A DNA stretch of 64,000 bases from a delta proteobacterium MLS_D (lineage in GTDB: Bacteria > Desulfobacterota > Syntrophia > Syntrophales > UBA2210): positions 62,001-126,000 of the forward strand of contig LQBH01000013.1 in NCBI GenBank assembly GCA_002030015.1. Reading direction: 5' to 3'. Of the stretch, positions 53,965 to 62,863 are shown one piece after another; position 1 is the stretch's first letter, and each line of letters begins with the position of its first letter. Below the pieces are notes generated by a model. It saw only the letters and a program-made list of their open reading frames with translations. It had not been told where the DNA came from and did no database searches. Made by a program: the position numbers and the translations under genes.

Positions 53965-54864
53965 ATGAAGAGTAAAACAAAAACAGTACTTGCCTGGTGT
54001 GGGGCGATTATCATCGTTGCGGTCGTCGCCGCCATGGTGCTGTTGTACCTGACGGGAAATGATTCCGGCGATGCGGCAAAATATTCGCGGACGGAAAAGC
54101 CCATTCACATTGGTGAAATAACGAATGGAGCGGCACAGGACAGGGTCGTTTCAGCAAAGGGTGAAGAACGGCCGATGTCATCCGGGGAGTCAAGTGCGAG
54201 CACCGGCCGGACGGGTATCGATGAGAATAACGATGGCAAGGATGCCTATCAGAAACACCTGGAAGCGATACGGAGTTTCTGCAGTTACCTTGACGAACAG
54301 GACTACGTTAAGAAATACGATGTTACCGAAGGCGTCTATTTCAGGATGCTCGCGGTTATCGACAAGCTTTCGCGACACACGCCGTCTCCCGTGGCGGAGG
54401 CCAGCGATACAATGCGTCTTACCGCCAACCTGTTCCATTTTTACCGGGTCATGGGGAGAAAAGACACGCTGCTGGCGGCGGAAATTCTTCTGAGGGAGCG
54501 GGATCGAATAGAGGCGATATTCCCTCATCTTTACGGCTGGTTGATGCTTGACTGCAGGCATCCCCGTCCCCGGACATCGGTTTCTCTCGAAACCCTCTAT
54601 GAATACGGCGCCTATTTTCTGACCAGTCTCGGCGGCCGTTCTTACCTGGCAAGACGGGATTCAAAAATCGGATTCCTGGTTCGTTATTATTCGTTGCTGG
54701 TTGTTGAGCAGGCGGACGCGCAACAAAAAAATTATTACGGCGTCGATCTTCTGCCCTACGCAGAAATGCTTGCCGTCGACGCAACAGTCATCAGCGGCCT
54801 TGAACATAAACCGGGTTACGAGGCGAAACTGAAAGAAATAAGGGGAAAATTGCTCACGAGGTGA
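53965..54864 (+). CDS. Membrane-anchored hypothetical protein
   Basis: A 299-residue protein of unknown function. One hydrophobic helix (about 8-29) is followed by a low-complexity linker (about 30-90) and a helical domain (about 95-299). No named fold is recognised. It starts 109 bases after the HAD gene and ends overlapping the GpsA-like gene by 11 bases, convergent. Confidence 0.5.
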   Translation: MKSKTKTVLAWCGAIIIVAVVAAMVLLYLTGNDSGDAAKYSRTEKPIHIGEITNGAAQDRVVSAKGEERPMSSGESSASTGRTGIDENNDGKDAYQKHLEAIRSFCSYLDEQDYVKKYDVTEGVYFRMLAVIDKLSRHTPSPVAEASDTMRLTANLFHFYRVMGRKDTLLAAEILLRERDRIEAIFPHLYGWLMLDCRHPRPRTSVSLETLYEYGAYFLTSLGGRSYLARRDSKIGFLVRYYSLLVVEQADAQQKNYYGVDLLPYAEMLAVDATVISGLEHKPGYEAKLKEIRGKLLTR

Positions 54865-56068
54865 AGCGGGACAGGGCGCCCCGGTTTCTTCGGTACCAGA
54901 ACTTCGGCATGATGTGATACAGCGTCCGCGAAAGGGGACCGATATATTCTCTTTTGCGGAGGTCGAACTGGCAGGCCTGGATGATCTGTTCGCGAATTTC
55001 CTGCTTGGTTCCCCCCTCGTTGAAAATTCGGTAGGTGCTTCGGAAGAGGGGACTGTACATGTTTTTCTTTTCCAGATAACGGTGAACATTTCTGATGGTG
55101 TTGGGGCCTTCCGGTGTTCCGTCGATTTTTTTCAGCACGTTCATGTTGGTCTCGATCGGATTTCCGTTATAGCACTCGTAAAAAAATTTGCCGTAGCGGT
55201 AATTCTTGCTTGCCATAGAAGATATCGTCACATACATGTCGCCTACCCCCGCCTGGCTGTAGAACGCCTGAAAGCTGCCCCCCAGGATTCTTGAAAGAGC
55301 CCTGATCTCGACGCCGGCCCGGGCGAAAATCGTGCCGCCGATTGAGCGACCGAGGTCGATCTGGTCGACGGCGCCCTTCAAGTTTGCCACGATATTCTTG
55401 AGCGCACCGCAGGCTTCAACGCCTACGGGATCGAAGTTATAAAAACAGCTTATTTCCCGCCGGTTCTGCCTTAGTAATTTTTGAACCATGAGAGACGATG
55501 ATTTCCTGCCAGCGACCGACAGACAGACGGGGTTCCCCTGGGCGATATCGATATCGAAAAAGGGACCGCCGACACACACAAGATCGTATTTTTGCTTGAG
55601 ATCGAAAAAATGATTATGAATTAACTGTGACGGCGTGATCAACTCGCGGGTTTTTTCGTCCGAAGCAAGTCCCTTGATCGGTGAGATGAAACAGGTTGAT
55701 CCGGATTTCCTGGCTATCATGGGGCGAAGGTAGTTCAGTATTTCCGGAAGCCTGGGCATGGTGACAGAGAGAATAATGAAATCATTTTCTTGTACGAGTC
55801 GTTCGAGATCATTGGTGGCCGTCACCAGGTTTGGCAAACGGGGGACCCCGCCTGACCGTCCGGGCATATCGGCTAGACTCTGTGTGAAGTGACGGGGATT
55901 GAGGTGTTCCGCGTTGATGGCATTGCACAGGTCCGTGTCATGGTGGAAAAGCATGACTTTTTTCCCGTCCCGTCCGAACTTGTAGGCGAAAGCCGTTCCT
56001 AATCGTCCCGGGCCTATAATCCCGATGCTGGACGGGTCAAGATTTTTCATGACAGACTGGAGTGACAT
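54854..56068 (-). CDS. Glycerol-3-phosphate dehydrogenase-like protein (GpsA family)
   Basis: A 404-residue NAD(P)-dependent dehydrogenase. The Rossmann loop is GIIGPGRLGTAFAYKF and the second strand ends LFHHDTD. The C-terminal domain has GVEACGALKNIVANLKGA, matching the catalytic-lysine helix of GpsA, and YSQAGVGDMYVTI. It is about 70 residues longer than typical GpsA at the C-terminus and glycerol phosphate binding is not certain. ATG 56068 has AGGGGA ahead. It follows the acyl-CoA synthetase gene by 61 bases in the same direction. Confidence 0.72.
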   Translation of the reverse strand: MSLQSVMKNLDPSSIGIIGPGRLGTAFAYKFGRDGKKVMLFHHDTDLCNAINAEHLNPRHFTQSLADMPGRSGGVPRLPNLVTATNDLERLVQENDFIILSVTMPRLPEILNYLRPMIARKSGSTCFISPIKGLASDEKTRELITPSQLIHNHFFDLKQKYDLVCVGGPFFDIDIAQGNPVCLSVAGRKSSSLMVQKLLRQNRREISCFYNFDPVGVEACGALKNIVANLKGAVDQIDLGRSIGGTIFARAGVEIRALSRILGGSFQAFYSQAGVGDMYVTISSMASKNYRYGKFFYECYNGNPIETNMNVLKKIDGTPEGPNTIRNVHRYLEKKNMYSPLFRSTYRIFNEGGTKQEIREQIIQACQFDLRKREYIGPLSRTLYHIMPKFWYRRNRGALSRFTS

Positions 56069-56129
56069 TTTACGTTTCCCCTGTCCGGAACCCTGTTCCG
56101 GGGTTTCCCGGAACATATTCCCGGCGAAA

Positions 56130-57551
56130 TCACTGTCGTGCGCGCACAGTAGTGTTCCTGCGCTCAAGCCAGGTAAAATAGGCTTGCAGGACGTACACGG
56201 TGTCCTGGATATTACGGTACACGGGAAAGCCCGCTTGTCTGATGATGTTGTAGGTGGCGATGCGTACCCGCTCAATATCGATATTATCTTCGGTAAAATT
56301 CGCCAGAATGGGGATGACGGTCTTCTTGACATCCCGCGCCATGTCGAGAATGGTTTGCTCGCTGTTTTTCACATTGAGAAAAAGTTCGACCGCGGCGATG
56401 TAATCAACGGAAAAGTACGGTACGATAACATCTATGCCATCATCATCATCGAGCGCCTTCATGGTGTGGGCCATGACGGCGAGATCGAAACCGTACGCGC
56501 CCAGGTCCACGGGATTGACCGTCGAGGTGTTTACATCTTTTATTTTTTCGAGGATTTTTTGCTGTGTGTGATCCTGGAGTTCGGGCATTTCAAGCCCCGC
56601 TCTCACGGCTATATCGGAAAAAAGAACGGACATGCCGCCGCCGGCTCCAAGAAAGCCGACACGCCTGCCGGAGGGAATCCGCCTGGTCGTTCCCAGCATG
56701 ACCAGGTCCATCATGTGATCGAAATTTTCCACGAGGATGGCGCCGTGTTGACGGACGGCTGCCGACCAGATCGTGTAATTCGACGCCATGGCGCCCGTGT
56801 GGCTGGAGGCCGCCTTGAAGCCCTGGCTGGTCTTGCCGCCTTTGAGGATGATAACGGGCTTTTTCTCTGTGGTTTGCTTCAGGGCGGCGAGAAATTTTTC
56901 CGTGTCCTTGATGTCCTCGATGTAGCAGGCGATAAGTCTGACGGTGTCGTCATCGGCAAAGTAATCAAGAAAGTCTTCAACCCGTATGTCTATCTGGTTG
57001 CCGTAGGACACCACCTTGTTGAGCCATATCTTCCTCGTCATCGCGAGGCTCATGAAATTCCCGGTGATTCCGCCTGACTGGCCGAGAAACGCGACGGAAC
57101 CGGGTGACTGTTCCTGAGGAAGATACCCGAAGTTTATTTTTGATTCGGTGCAGTGCACGCCGACGCAGTTTGGACCAATGATTCGCACGCCACCTTTATG
57201 TGCTTCCCGTACCAGTTCTTCTTCCAGTTTCCGGTTTCCCGATTCCCCGAATCCGGAAGTAAAAAAGTGAACGAACTTGAATTTTTTGCGCGCGGCCGCC
57301 CGAATAATGTCGATGGACTGTCCGACCGGAGCGGCGACGATCGTCAGGTCGATTCCATCGGGAAGCTCATCTATGGAAGAAAGCGCGGGTGTTCCGTTGA
57401 TCTCCTTGTGTTTCGGGTTAACAGGGTACAGTGCGCCCCGGTACCCGGCGCCCTGTATGGTGTGAAAGTAGGGGATCTTCCCGCCTCCGAGAGACGCGGA
57501 TGCGCCGATAACAGCTACACTTTCAGGATAAAAAAGTCTGTCAAGATCCAT
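56130..57551 (-). CDS. ADP-forming acyl-CoA synthetase, alpha-type subunit
   Basis: A 473-residue protein of the NDP-forming acetyl-CoA synthetase family, which makes ATP from acyl-CoA and ADP. The CoA-binding Rossmann domain starts ESVAVIGASASLGGGKI. The succinyl-CoA-synthetase-like domains follow, with GPNCVGVHC, FLGQSGGITGNF and the phospho-histidine in SSHTGAMAS. The ATP-grasp beta domain, fused in many archaeal forms, is not present here; an encoded beta subunit is not seen nearby. It is the first gene of a unit with the GpsA-like gene. Confidence 0.85.
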   Translation of the reverse strand: MDLDRLFYPESVAVIGASASLGGGKIPYFHTIQGAGYRGALYPVNPKHKEINGTPALSSIDELPDGIDLTIVAAPVGQSIDIIRAAARKKFKFVHFFTSGFGESGNRKLEEELVREAHKGGVRIIGPNCVGVHCTESKINFGYLPQEQSPGSVAFLGQSGGITGNFMSLAMTRKIWLNKVVSYGNQIDIRVEDFLDYFADDDTVRLIACYIEDIKDTEKFLAALKQTTEKKPVIILKGGKTSQGFKAASSHTGAMASNYTIWSAAVRQHGAILVENFDHMMDLVMLGTTRRIPSGRRVGFLGAGGGMSVLFSDIAVRAGLEMPELQDHTQQKILEKIKDVNTSTVNPVDLGAYGFDLAVMAHTMKALDDDDGIDVIVPYFSVDYIAAVELFLNVKNSEQTILDMARDVKKTVIPILANFTEDNIDIERVRIATYNIIRQAGFPVYRNIQDTVYVLQAYFTWLERRNTTVRARQ

Positions 57552-57723
57552 TTTACACCGACTCCTTGAATGTTGCCGACAATTCCGACGAATCGTTGTC
57601 GGATCAGATCAATGCCGCGTTCCTTATCTATCAGAACAACCTTGATAGTCAACCGAAAACTCTGAAAAAGGATTCGCGAAGATCGGCGGAAACAATACAA
57701 GGTATGGAATTTGTATTATTATT

Positions 57724-57752
57724 TTGACATAGACATGTAAATGCTCTACAAG
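57724..57752 (+). promoter_or_regulatory. Promoter of efp-epmA
   Basis: TTGACA (57724-57729), 17 bases, TACAAG (57747-57752), about 63 bases of leader before the efp ATG at 57823. Confidence 0.5.
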
Positions 57753-57822
57753 GGACCAGCCGACCGGGTGTCATAGCGGTCCGTGAAAAGGCCGACTTAC
57801 AAGAGATGGAGAATTACTGTTT

Positions 57823-58386
57823 ATGTATGAAGCGAGCGACCTGAGAAAAAACCTGAAAATTCAGATCGACGGAGAACCTTACGTGGTGACTGATTTCCAA
57901 TTCGTCAAGCCGGGGAAAGGCCAGGCCCTGTATCGCTGCAAGCTTAAAAACATGATCACCGGGTCGCAGTTTGAGCGGACCTTCCGCTCCGTTGACTCTT
58001 TTGAAGAGGCCGATCTTCAGGAAAAAAAGATGCAGTATCTTTACCGTGAAGAGAATAAGTATTGTTTCATGGACAACGAAACATTCGAACAGGTGTACCT
58101 GACAGTGGACCAGGTGGCCAATGCGGCCGATTTCATGGTCGAGAACGTGGATGTAGATATTCTTTTCTTCGGTGACAAGCCCCTGGGAATTACTCTGCCG
58201 AACTTCGTCGATCTCACCGTAACCAAGGCGGATCCGTGGGTAAAGGGCGACACGGCCGCGGGCAACGCCAAACCCGTCGTCGTGGAAACGGGATACCAGC
58301 TCCAGGCGCCCCCCTTTGTCGAAGAAGGCGAGAAAATCAGGATAGACACCAGGACGGGGGAATACGTCACCCGTATCAAGGACTAG
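57823..58386 (+). CDS. efp: Elongation factor P
   Basis: A 187-residue EF-P that helps ribosomes through polyproline stretches. Three OB-like domains: SDLRKNLKIQIDGEPYVVTDF, then FRSVDSFEEADLQ, and the C-terminal TGEYVTRI. The tip loop is KPGKGQA; lysine 32 in this frame is the position modified by beta-lysyl addition in E. coli (K34). The modifying enzyme's gene, epmA, follows 8 bases downstream. The EpmB aminomutase that makes beta-lysine is not in the window. Confidence 0.96.
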   Translation: MYEASDLRKNLKIQIDGEPYVVTDFQFVKPGKGQALYRCKLKNMITGSQFERTFRSVDSFEEADLQEKKMQYLYREENKYCFMDNETFEQVYLTVDQVANAADFMVENVDVDILFFGDKPLGITLPNFVDLTVTKADPWVKGDTAAGNAKPVVVETGYQLQAPPFVEEGEKIRIDTRTGEYVTRIKD

Positions 58387-58394
58387 CATTCCCG

Positions 58395-59321
58395 ATGGAC
58401 GAACAGTGGCGACTGGCGCGGAAAAGCGAAGCCCTGAGAATCCGCTCCGCCATGATTCAGGCTGTTCGCCTTTTTTTCATTGATCGCGACTTTCTGGAAG
58501 TGGAAACACCGCTTCGAATTCCCGAGATCGCCCCCGAGGCGCACATCGAAGCGCCGGCCTCTGAAAACTGGTATCTCCAGACATCACCGGAACTCTGCAT
58601 GAAACGTCTCCTGGCGGCCGGTTACCCACGATTGTTTCAGGTTGCCAGGTGTTTCCGAAAAAATGAGCGGGGACAACTTCATCTTCCCGAATTCACCATG
58701 CTCGAGTGGTACGAGAAAGGCGCCTGCTACCTTGATCTCATGGAGCGCTGTGAAGATTTGATAGGGTTCATAGCGGAGAAACTGGATCGGGGAGACGTTC
58801 TTGTCACGGCCGAAGGCCGGCGGATTTCGCTGGAGAAACCCTGGGAGCGTCTGCCCGTCACGGAGGCATTCCGCCGCTACACTTCCCTGACGCCCGAAGA
58901 GGCCGTTGCGCGGGATCGTTTCGACGAGGTCATCGGTTTCGAAATAGAACCGAACCTGGGACGCGGCAGGCCCACTTTTCTCTATGATTACCCCGTGAGC
59001 CTGGGTTCGCTGGCTCGGTTAAAGCGGGACGATCTATCTGTTGCGGAACGGTTCGAGCTTTACCTGGACGGGATTGAACTGGCGAACGCCTTTTCTGAAC
59101 TGAACGACGAGGTTGAGCAGGGGCGGCGTTTTGAAAACGAGCAGCAACGGCGCGCCGCCGACGGCGGAACTGTTTACCGGGAGCCGGAACGGTTTCTTGC
59201 CGCGCTGCCGCATCTTCCCGATTCCGCGGGTATCGCGCTGGGCCTGGACCGGCTTATCATGTTGTTTGCGGGAGCGGCTCGCATCGACGACGTTGTCGCC
59301 TTTACGCCGGAGATGCTTTAA
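58395..59321 (+). CDS. epmA: EF-P-lysine ligase EpmA (PoxA/GenX)
   Basis: A 308-residue lysyl-tRNA-synthetase paralogue without the anticodon domain. It activates beta-lysine with ATP and attaches it to EF-P. Motif 1 is FLEVETPLRIPE, motif 2 is FRKNERGQLHLPEFTMLEWY and motif 3 is IALGLDRLIML. The ATG at 58395 is chosen since the frame upstream overlaps efp. The length equals the E. coli enzyme (about 325). The pair with efp is close, so they are co-transcribed. Confidence 0.94.
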   Translation: MDEQWRLARKSEALRIRSAMIQAVRLFFIDRDFLEVETPLRIPEIAPEAHIEAPASENWYLQTSPELCMKRLLAAGYPRLFQVARCFRKNERGQLHLPEFTMLEWYEKGACYLDLMERCEDLIGFIAEKLDRGDVLVTAEGRRISLEKPWERLPVTEAFRRYTSLTPEEAVARDRFDEVIGFEIEPNLGRGRPTFLYDYPVSLGSLARLKRDDLSVAERFELYLDGIELANAFSELNDEVEQGRRFENEQQRRAADGGTVYREPERFLAALPHLPDSAGIALGLDRLIMLFAGAARIDDVVAFTPEML

Positions 59322-59362
59322 CATAATCATGCTGACGGAATGACGGGGTGAGGCGGGCGATG

Positions 59363-60142
59363 CTATTTCCGCGATGCTTCTTCCATCGCCAGCACGGCGG
59401 CGCCGATGGCGCCGTTCACCTGGGCCCGGGGGGACACCTCGACAGGAATTTCCAGTTTTTTTTCAAGGGCTTTTACGACGCCCACGTTCCGGGCGACGCC
59501 GCCGGTCATCATGAGAGGGGGGCCAACACCGGCCCGATGGGCGAGGGTGGCGACCCGCGCGGCCACGGATTCGTGAATGCCGGCGATAATATCTTCCCGC
59601 AGCTCCCCTTTTGCGATAAGCGATATCACTTCAGACTCGGCGAAAACGGTACAGATGCTGCTGATCCGCGAAGGCTTGCTCGAGCGAAGCGACAGGGGAC
59701 CGAATTCATCAAGGTCCACTTCCAGCGCCCGCGCCATGACTTCGAGAAACCGGCCAGTACCGGCGGCGCACTTGTCGTTCATGGCGAAATCTTTTGTCTT
59801 TCCCCGGTCGTCAATCACCAGGGCTTTGCTGTCCTGACCTCCCACGTCGACGACGGACCGCACGTCGGGGTTGAGATAATGTGCGCCGGCCCCGTGACAG
59901 ATGATTTCAGTCAGAGTTTTTCCGCCGAAATCGGCGCTGTTGCGCCCGTAGCCTGTTGCAACGACGGCTGCTAAATCGGCCGACCGGAGCGAGTATTCCC
60001 GAAGCAGTTCGTCCAGGACCCGCCGTCCCGCCTCTGATGGATTGTACCCCGTGAGAATAATCTTTGTTCCAATGATGCCGTTTTCATTGATAACGGCCGC
60101 TTTTGTCGTAATTGACCCTATGTCAATGCCAGCGGTATACAT
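59363..60142 (-). CDS. ATP-dependent activator of 2-hydroxyacyl-CoA dehydratase (HgdC-like)
   Basis: A 259-residue BadF/BadG/BcrA/BcrD-family ATPase of the actin/Hsp70 fold. Phosphate loops: AGIDIGSITTKAAV and VVDVGGQDSKAL. Two cysteines, C125 (MNDKCAAGTG) and C164 (ISSICTVF), match the pair (C127, C166) that hold one 4Fe-4S cluster at the dimer interface of HgdC. Such activators inject one electron into a dehydratase at the cost of ATP. The start is ATG 60142, two bases after the upstream stop. It is oxygen-sensitive in the known family. Confidence 0.88.
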   Translation of the reverse strand: MYTAGIDIGSITTKAAVINENGIIGTKIILTGYNPSEAGRRVLDELLREYSLRSADLAAVVATGYGRNSADFGGKTLTEIICHGAGAHYLNPDVRSVVDVGGQDSKALVIDDRGKTKDFAMNDKCAAGTGRFLEVMARALEVDLDEFGPLSLRSSKPSRISSICTVFAESEVISLIAKGELREDIIAGIHESVAARVATLAHRAGVGPPLMMTGGVARNVGVVKALEKKLEIPVEVSPRAQVNGAIGAAVLAMEEASRK

Positions 60143-60144
60143 TA

Positions 60145-61401
60145 CTATGCGTGCCTTTCGTGTTCCACCCGGTTTCTGATCAGTTCCATGAAGGCATCAA
60201 TTCTCGTTTCGGTCTGGGCTTCCGAAAAACTGCGCTCGTCGACCATGTGCGATTCGATCAAAAGACAGGGAATGTCGAGGCGCTCCCTGACCATGCGCTG
60301 TATGTCGTACTGGCCGAAGGAATAAGGCTTGCAGCTTCGATTGGAGTGCATGACCAGGCCATCCACGGAATATTTTTCCGCCATTTCGATGATGGTGTCC
60401 GCCATCTGGTCAACGCCGATGTTGAGATACATGCGCGTGTATCCCTCGGCCATGGAATCGAGAAAATGTTCATCCTCGATGTAGCGCAGCGACCTGCACC
60501 AGGCGGTATTATAAGTGTCCGCCACGAGGGCGGCGTCGTGGGCGGCGAATTTGTTCGACAGCCATTTGAGGCGGTACCAGATGGGAAGGTTGTCCCACAG
60601 AAGGCGGTACCGTTCGTTGGGGACAGCGCCGATTCCTTTTGCCACGCGGTCTTTCATTTCAGTAAGCAGGTCGCGGTAGTAGTCGACGGCGACCTGGGTT
60701 CCCCGCAGGGTGACGATGAGGGCCAGGTGATAAAAACCGTCAAAGGCCGTGAGAGGCGACGGCCTGAAGGCGGCCGTGTCAAGGACGGCCTGCCAGTACC
60801 GCTGGCCTTCCAGAGACAATTTCCCCACGTGGTCCATGCGGTCGTAATCAAGCTTTTTCCCCGTGACCTGTTCCAGGAAAGACACGTACTCGAGCACCTG
60901 CTGTTTGACGTAGCGTTTCGATTCTTCGTGATAGTCGGTGTGACACATGGGAGTGTCAAATATGAACAGCGGAACATCGAAGTAACGGGCCAGCACTTCG
61001 TACCACTTCATGACCGTGCCGCAGATATTGTTGCAGGCCACGAGCATGTCGGGACGGGGAAGACCCCCGATGGGGCCGCCGTTCGTCACGGAGGAGGCGA
61101 TATCGGATCGCGCGTACGAACAGAGGTCTCCACTGTAACCCATCGCCTCCGCCTGTTCGCAGAGGGCGCCTCCCATTTTTGAAGCCCCGATCATGGCGCC
61201 GTGGTTTTCGGGGTAAACGGGAATGATGTCCATGGCGATCAGCGGTTCCACGGGACCGCCGCTGGTTATCCACGCGACCTGTTTCCCCGAATCCGCGGCT
61301 GTTTTCGCCTCAATGTAGTAGCCGGTCATGATTTCTTTCATTTTCGCGTCCATGGCTATGGGCGGTGACTGGATTCCACGGGCTTTTCCGTCGTCGGTCA
61401 T
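60145..61401 (-). CDS. 2-hydroxyacyl-CoA dehydratase/benzoyl-CoA reductase-like subunit
   Basis: A 418-residue HgdB/BcrB-family subunit. ATG 61401 lies 19 bases after the upstream stop; the longer frame is not used. Conserved cluster-region cysteines lie in MLVACNNICGTVMKWYE, then WCRSLRY and NRSCKPYSFGQ; the first group is where the subunit binds a 4Fe-4S cluster in relatives. Length suits BcrB or HgdA/B. It would form the catalytic core with the 61421-62542 product. The substrate is unknown: hydroxyacyl, aryl or other CoA esters. Confidence 0.85.
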   Translation of the reverse strand: MTDDGKARGIQSPPIAMDAKMKEIMTGYYIEAKTAADSGKQVAWITSGGPVEPLIAMDIIPVYPENHGAMIGASKMGGALCEQAEAMGYSGDLCSYARSDIASSVTNGGPIGGLPRPDMLVACNNICGTVMKWYEVLARYFDVPLFIFDTPMCHTDYHEESKRYVKQQVLEYVSFLEQVTGKKLDYDRMDHVGKLSLEGQRYWQAVLDTAAFRPSPLTAFDGFYHLALIVTLRGTQVAVDYYRDLLTEMKDRVAKGIGAVPNERYRLLWDNLPIWYRLKWLSNKFAAHDAALVADTYNTAWCRSLRYIEDEHFLDSMAEGYTRMYLNIGVDQMADTIIEMAEKYSVDGLVMHSNRSCKPYSFGQYDIQRMVRERLDIPCLLIESHMVDERSFSEAQTETRIDAFMELIRNRVEHERHA

Positions 61402-61420
61402 GAGAGACTCCTTAATGTAC

Positions 61421-62542
61421 TCAGAGCGTGTAGATAAAGGTTTCGAGTCTGGTCGCAAGCTGGCCCTCCGGTGGAAGACTGTCTTCGACCTCAATCAGCG
61501 TAACGGGAATATTTTTTGCTTCGAGGTATTCCTTGAGATAGGGATAGTCGAAGGCGTGAGGATCACAGAACTTGAGCAGAAAAAATAGTATTCCCTGCAC
61601 TTTGTGTTTCTCGGCCATTGCCGCGAGCGCTTCCCCGCGGGCCGTATTGGACAGGTGTTTTGATGGACAGGGACGCCGTTCGAAATATCTTCGGGCAATC
61701 GCCTTAAGGTGATCTCCCGTCGGATCGATGAATCCGTCGAAAGCACGCGATCCCGTGCACAGATCATCCCATACGACCACGCCGCCCGAATTTTCCACCA
61801 TGGAGTAGAAATCGGGATGATCGCAGAGGCTGCCCGCCACGAGAAGACGTTTTTTGTCGTCGGTTCCGCCGGTTCGGTAACTCCCCGCCTTGATTTCTTC
61901 GAGAAGACGCGAAAGGCGGCCGGGAAGTTCATCCCGGTTAAGTATCATCGAAGCCTTGACAATCGACGACACGCGGCTTCCCGATATACAGTCCGGATCG
62001 CGTGACCGCATGAGGTACAGATCGTCGAGCCTTTTTCTGGCGGCGTTGAAGGTTTCGATGGATCGTGCCAGGGCCGCGTCGTCGATTTTCGATCCGGACC
62101 ATGCTTCCAGCTCACATTTGAACCGCTGCAGAATATCTTCGAGATATTCACGGGCAAACCCGGAGTCGAGTCGAACCGGGTGAACCACGTCGGCGAAGAA
62201 ATCGAAGTGCGTATTGAGACGCCAGATATCCGACAGGCGTTGAATGGTGTCGCAGGTATGGGGGAAAACAGCGCCGTCGAGAAATGCCAGAGTTCCGTCA
62301 AGAGCGCTTTCGAGCACGCCCCGTGCCAGAGAACAGCAGTAGGCCTGCAGGTGGCTGTCGGCCTGAATCGTGGATTCCAGCGTGCCGAAAAGCCGAAGCG
62401 GATGTACTCCCGCAGCGTGGATGATCTCTTCAGGGGCGTAGGAACAGAGGTACCCCAGAACGGGGGTTCCCCCAGCCTTGATCCCGGCGCCGTAACGTTC
62501 CGGCTGATCAGCGGCCTCGAGGAAATGGTCAAGCTCGTTCAT
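61421..62542 (-). CDS. 2-hydroxyacyl-CoA dehydratase/benzoyl-CoA reductase-like subunit, second
   Basis: A 373-residue HgdB/BcrC-family subunit, first gene of the leftward unit. ATG 62542 has AAAGGAG ahead. Conserved cysteines are in LGYLCSYAPEEIIHAAG, AYCCSLARGVLE, PHTCDTIQRL and FCDPHAFDYPYLK, the positions that hold the cluster and substrate in the family. Only one activator gene is present, as in 2-hydroxyacyl-CoA dehydratases; class I benzoyl-CoA reductases have two ATPase subunits. This favours a dehydratase, but the substrate is not known. Confidence 0.82.
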   Translation of the reverse strand: MNELDHFLEAADQPERYGAGIKAGGTPVLGYLCSYAPEEIIHAAGVHPLRLFGTLESTIQADSHLQAYCCSLARGVLESALDGTLAFLDGAVFPHTCDTIQRLSDIWRLNTHFDFFADVVHPVRLDSGFAREYLEDILQRFKCELEAWSGSKIDDAALARSIETFNAARKRLDDLYLMRSRDPDCISGSRVSSIVKASMILNRDELPGRLSRLLEEIKAGSYRTGGTDDKKRLLVAGSLCDHPDFYSMVENSGGVVVWDDLCTGSRAFDGFIDPTGDHLKAIARRYFERRPCPSKHLSNTARGEALAAMAEKHKVQGILFFLLKFCDPHAFDYPYLKEYLEAKNIPVTLIEVEDSLPPEGQLATRLETFIYTL

Positions 62543-62863
62543 GGAAGCTCCTTTCTCCGTCACAATCGCGGTTGAACGAGTGTCCGTACAGAAATGCAAA
62601 GGAATGCCTGGACAGGTACCATAGAATGATGAAGCTGTCATGCATTTTTTACGATCTGTTCGAACTCATCGCGAGCGGAATGTAATGCCGGCCCTTTGCG
62701 TTCTTCAGGCTGAGCAGACAACACCCGGGGAATAAGCTTGCCCCTTTACTGGTATTTTATTGACTTACTCTTGCGTATTATTCATAGTACCTGTTCAATT
62801 TATCAGAAACAGAGACGATGGAATCAGAGCGGATACATCGGCAGTGATGAAAAGTAGAGAGTA
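62543..62863 (+). promoter_or_regulatory. Divergent intergenic region with candidate promoter
   Basis: No gene is seen in these 321 bases. Rightward, TTGACT (62760-62765), 17 bases, CATAGT (62783-62788) could drive the regulator gene at 62864. Leftward, no convincing promoter for the dehydratase unit was found; part of the stretch just behind it is AT-rich (gcattttttacgatctg). Confidence 0.35.

Noticed and set aside
56025-57077. 350-codon frame opposite the acyl-CoA synthetase gene
   Set aside because: It is a shadow of conserved coding sequence and has no motif or good ribosome site.
60112-61182. 356-codon frame opposite the dehydratase subunit
   Set aside because: It is a shadow of a gene with conserved cysteine motifs.
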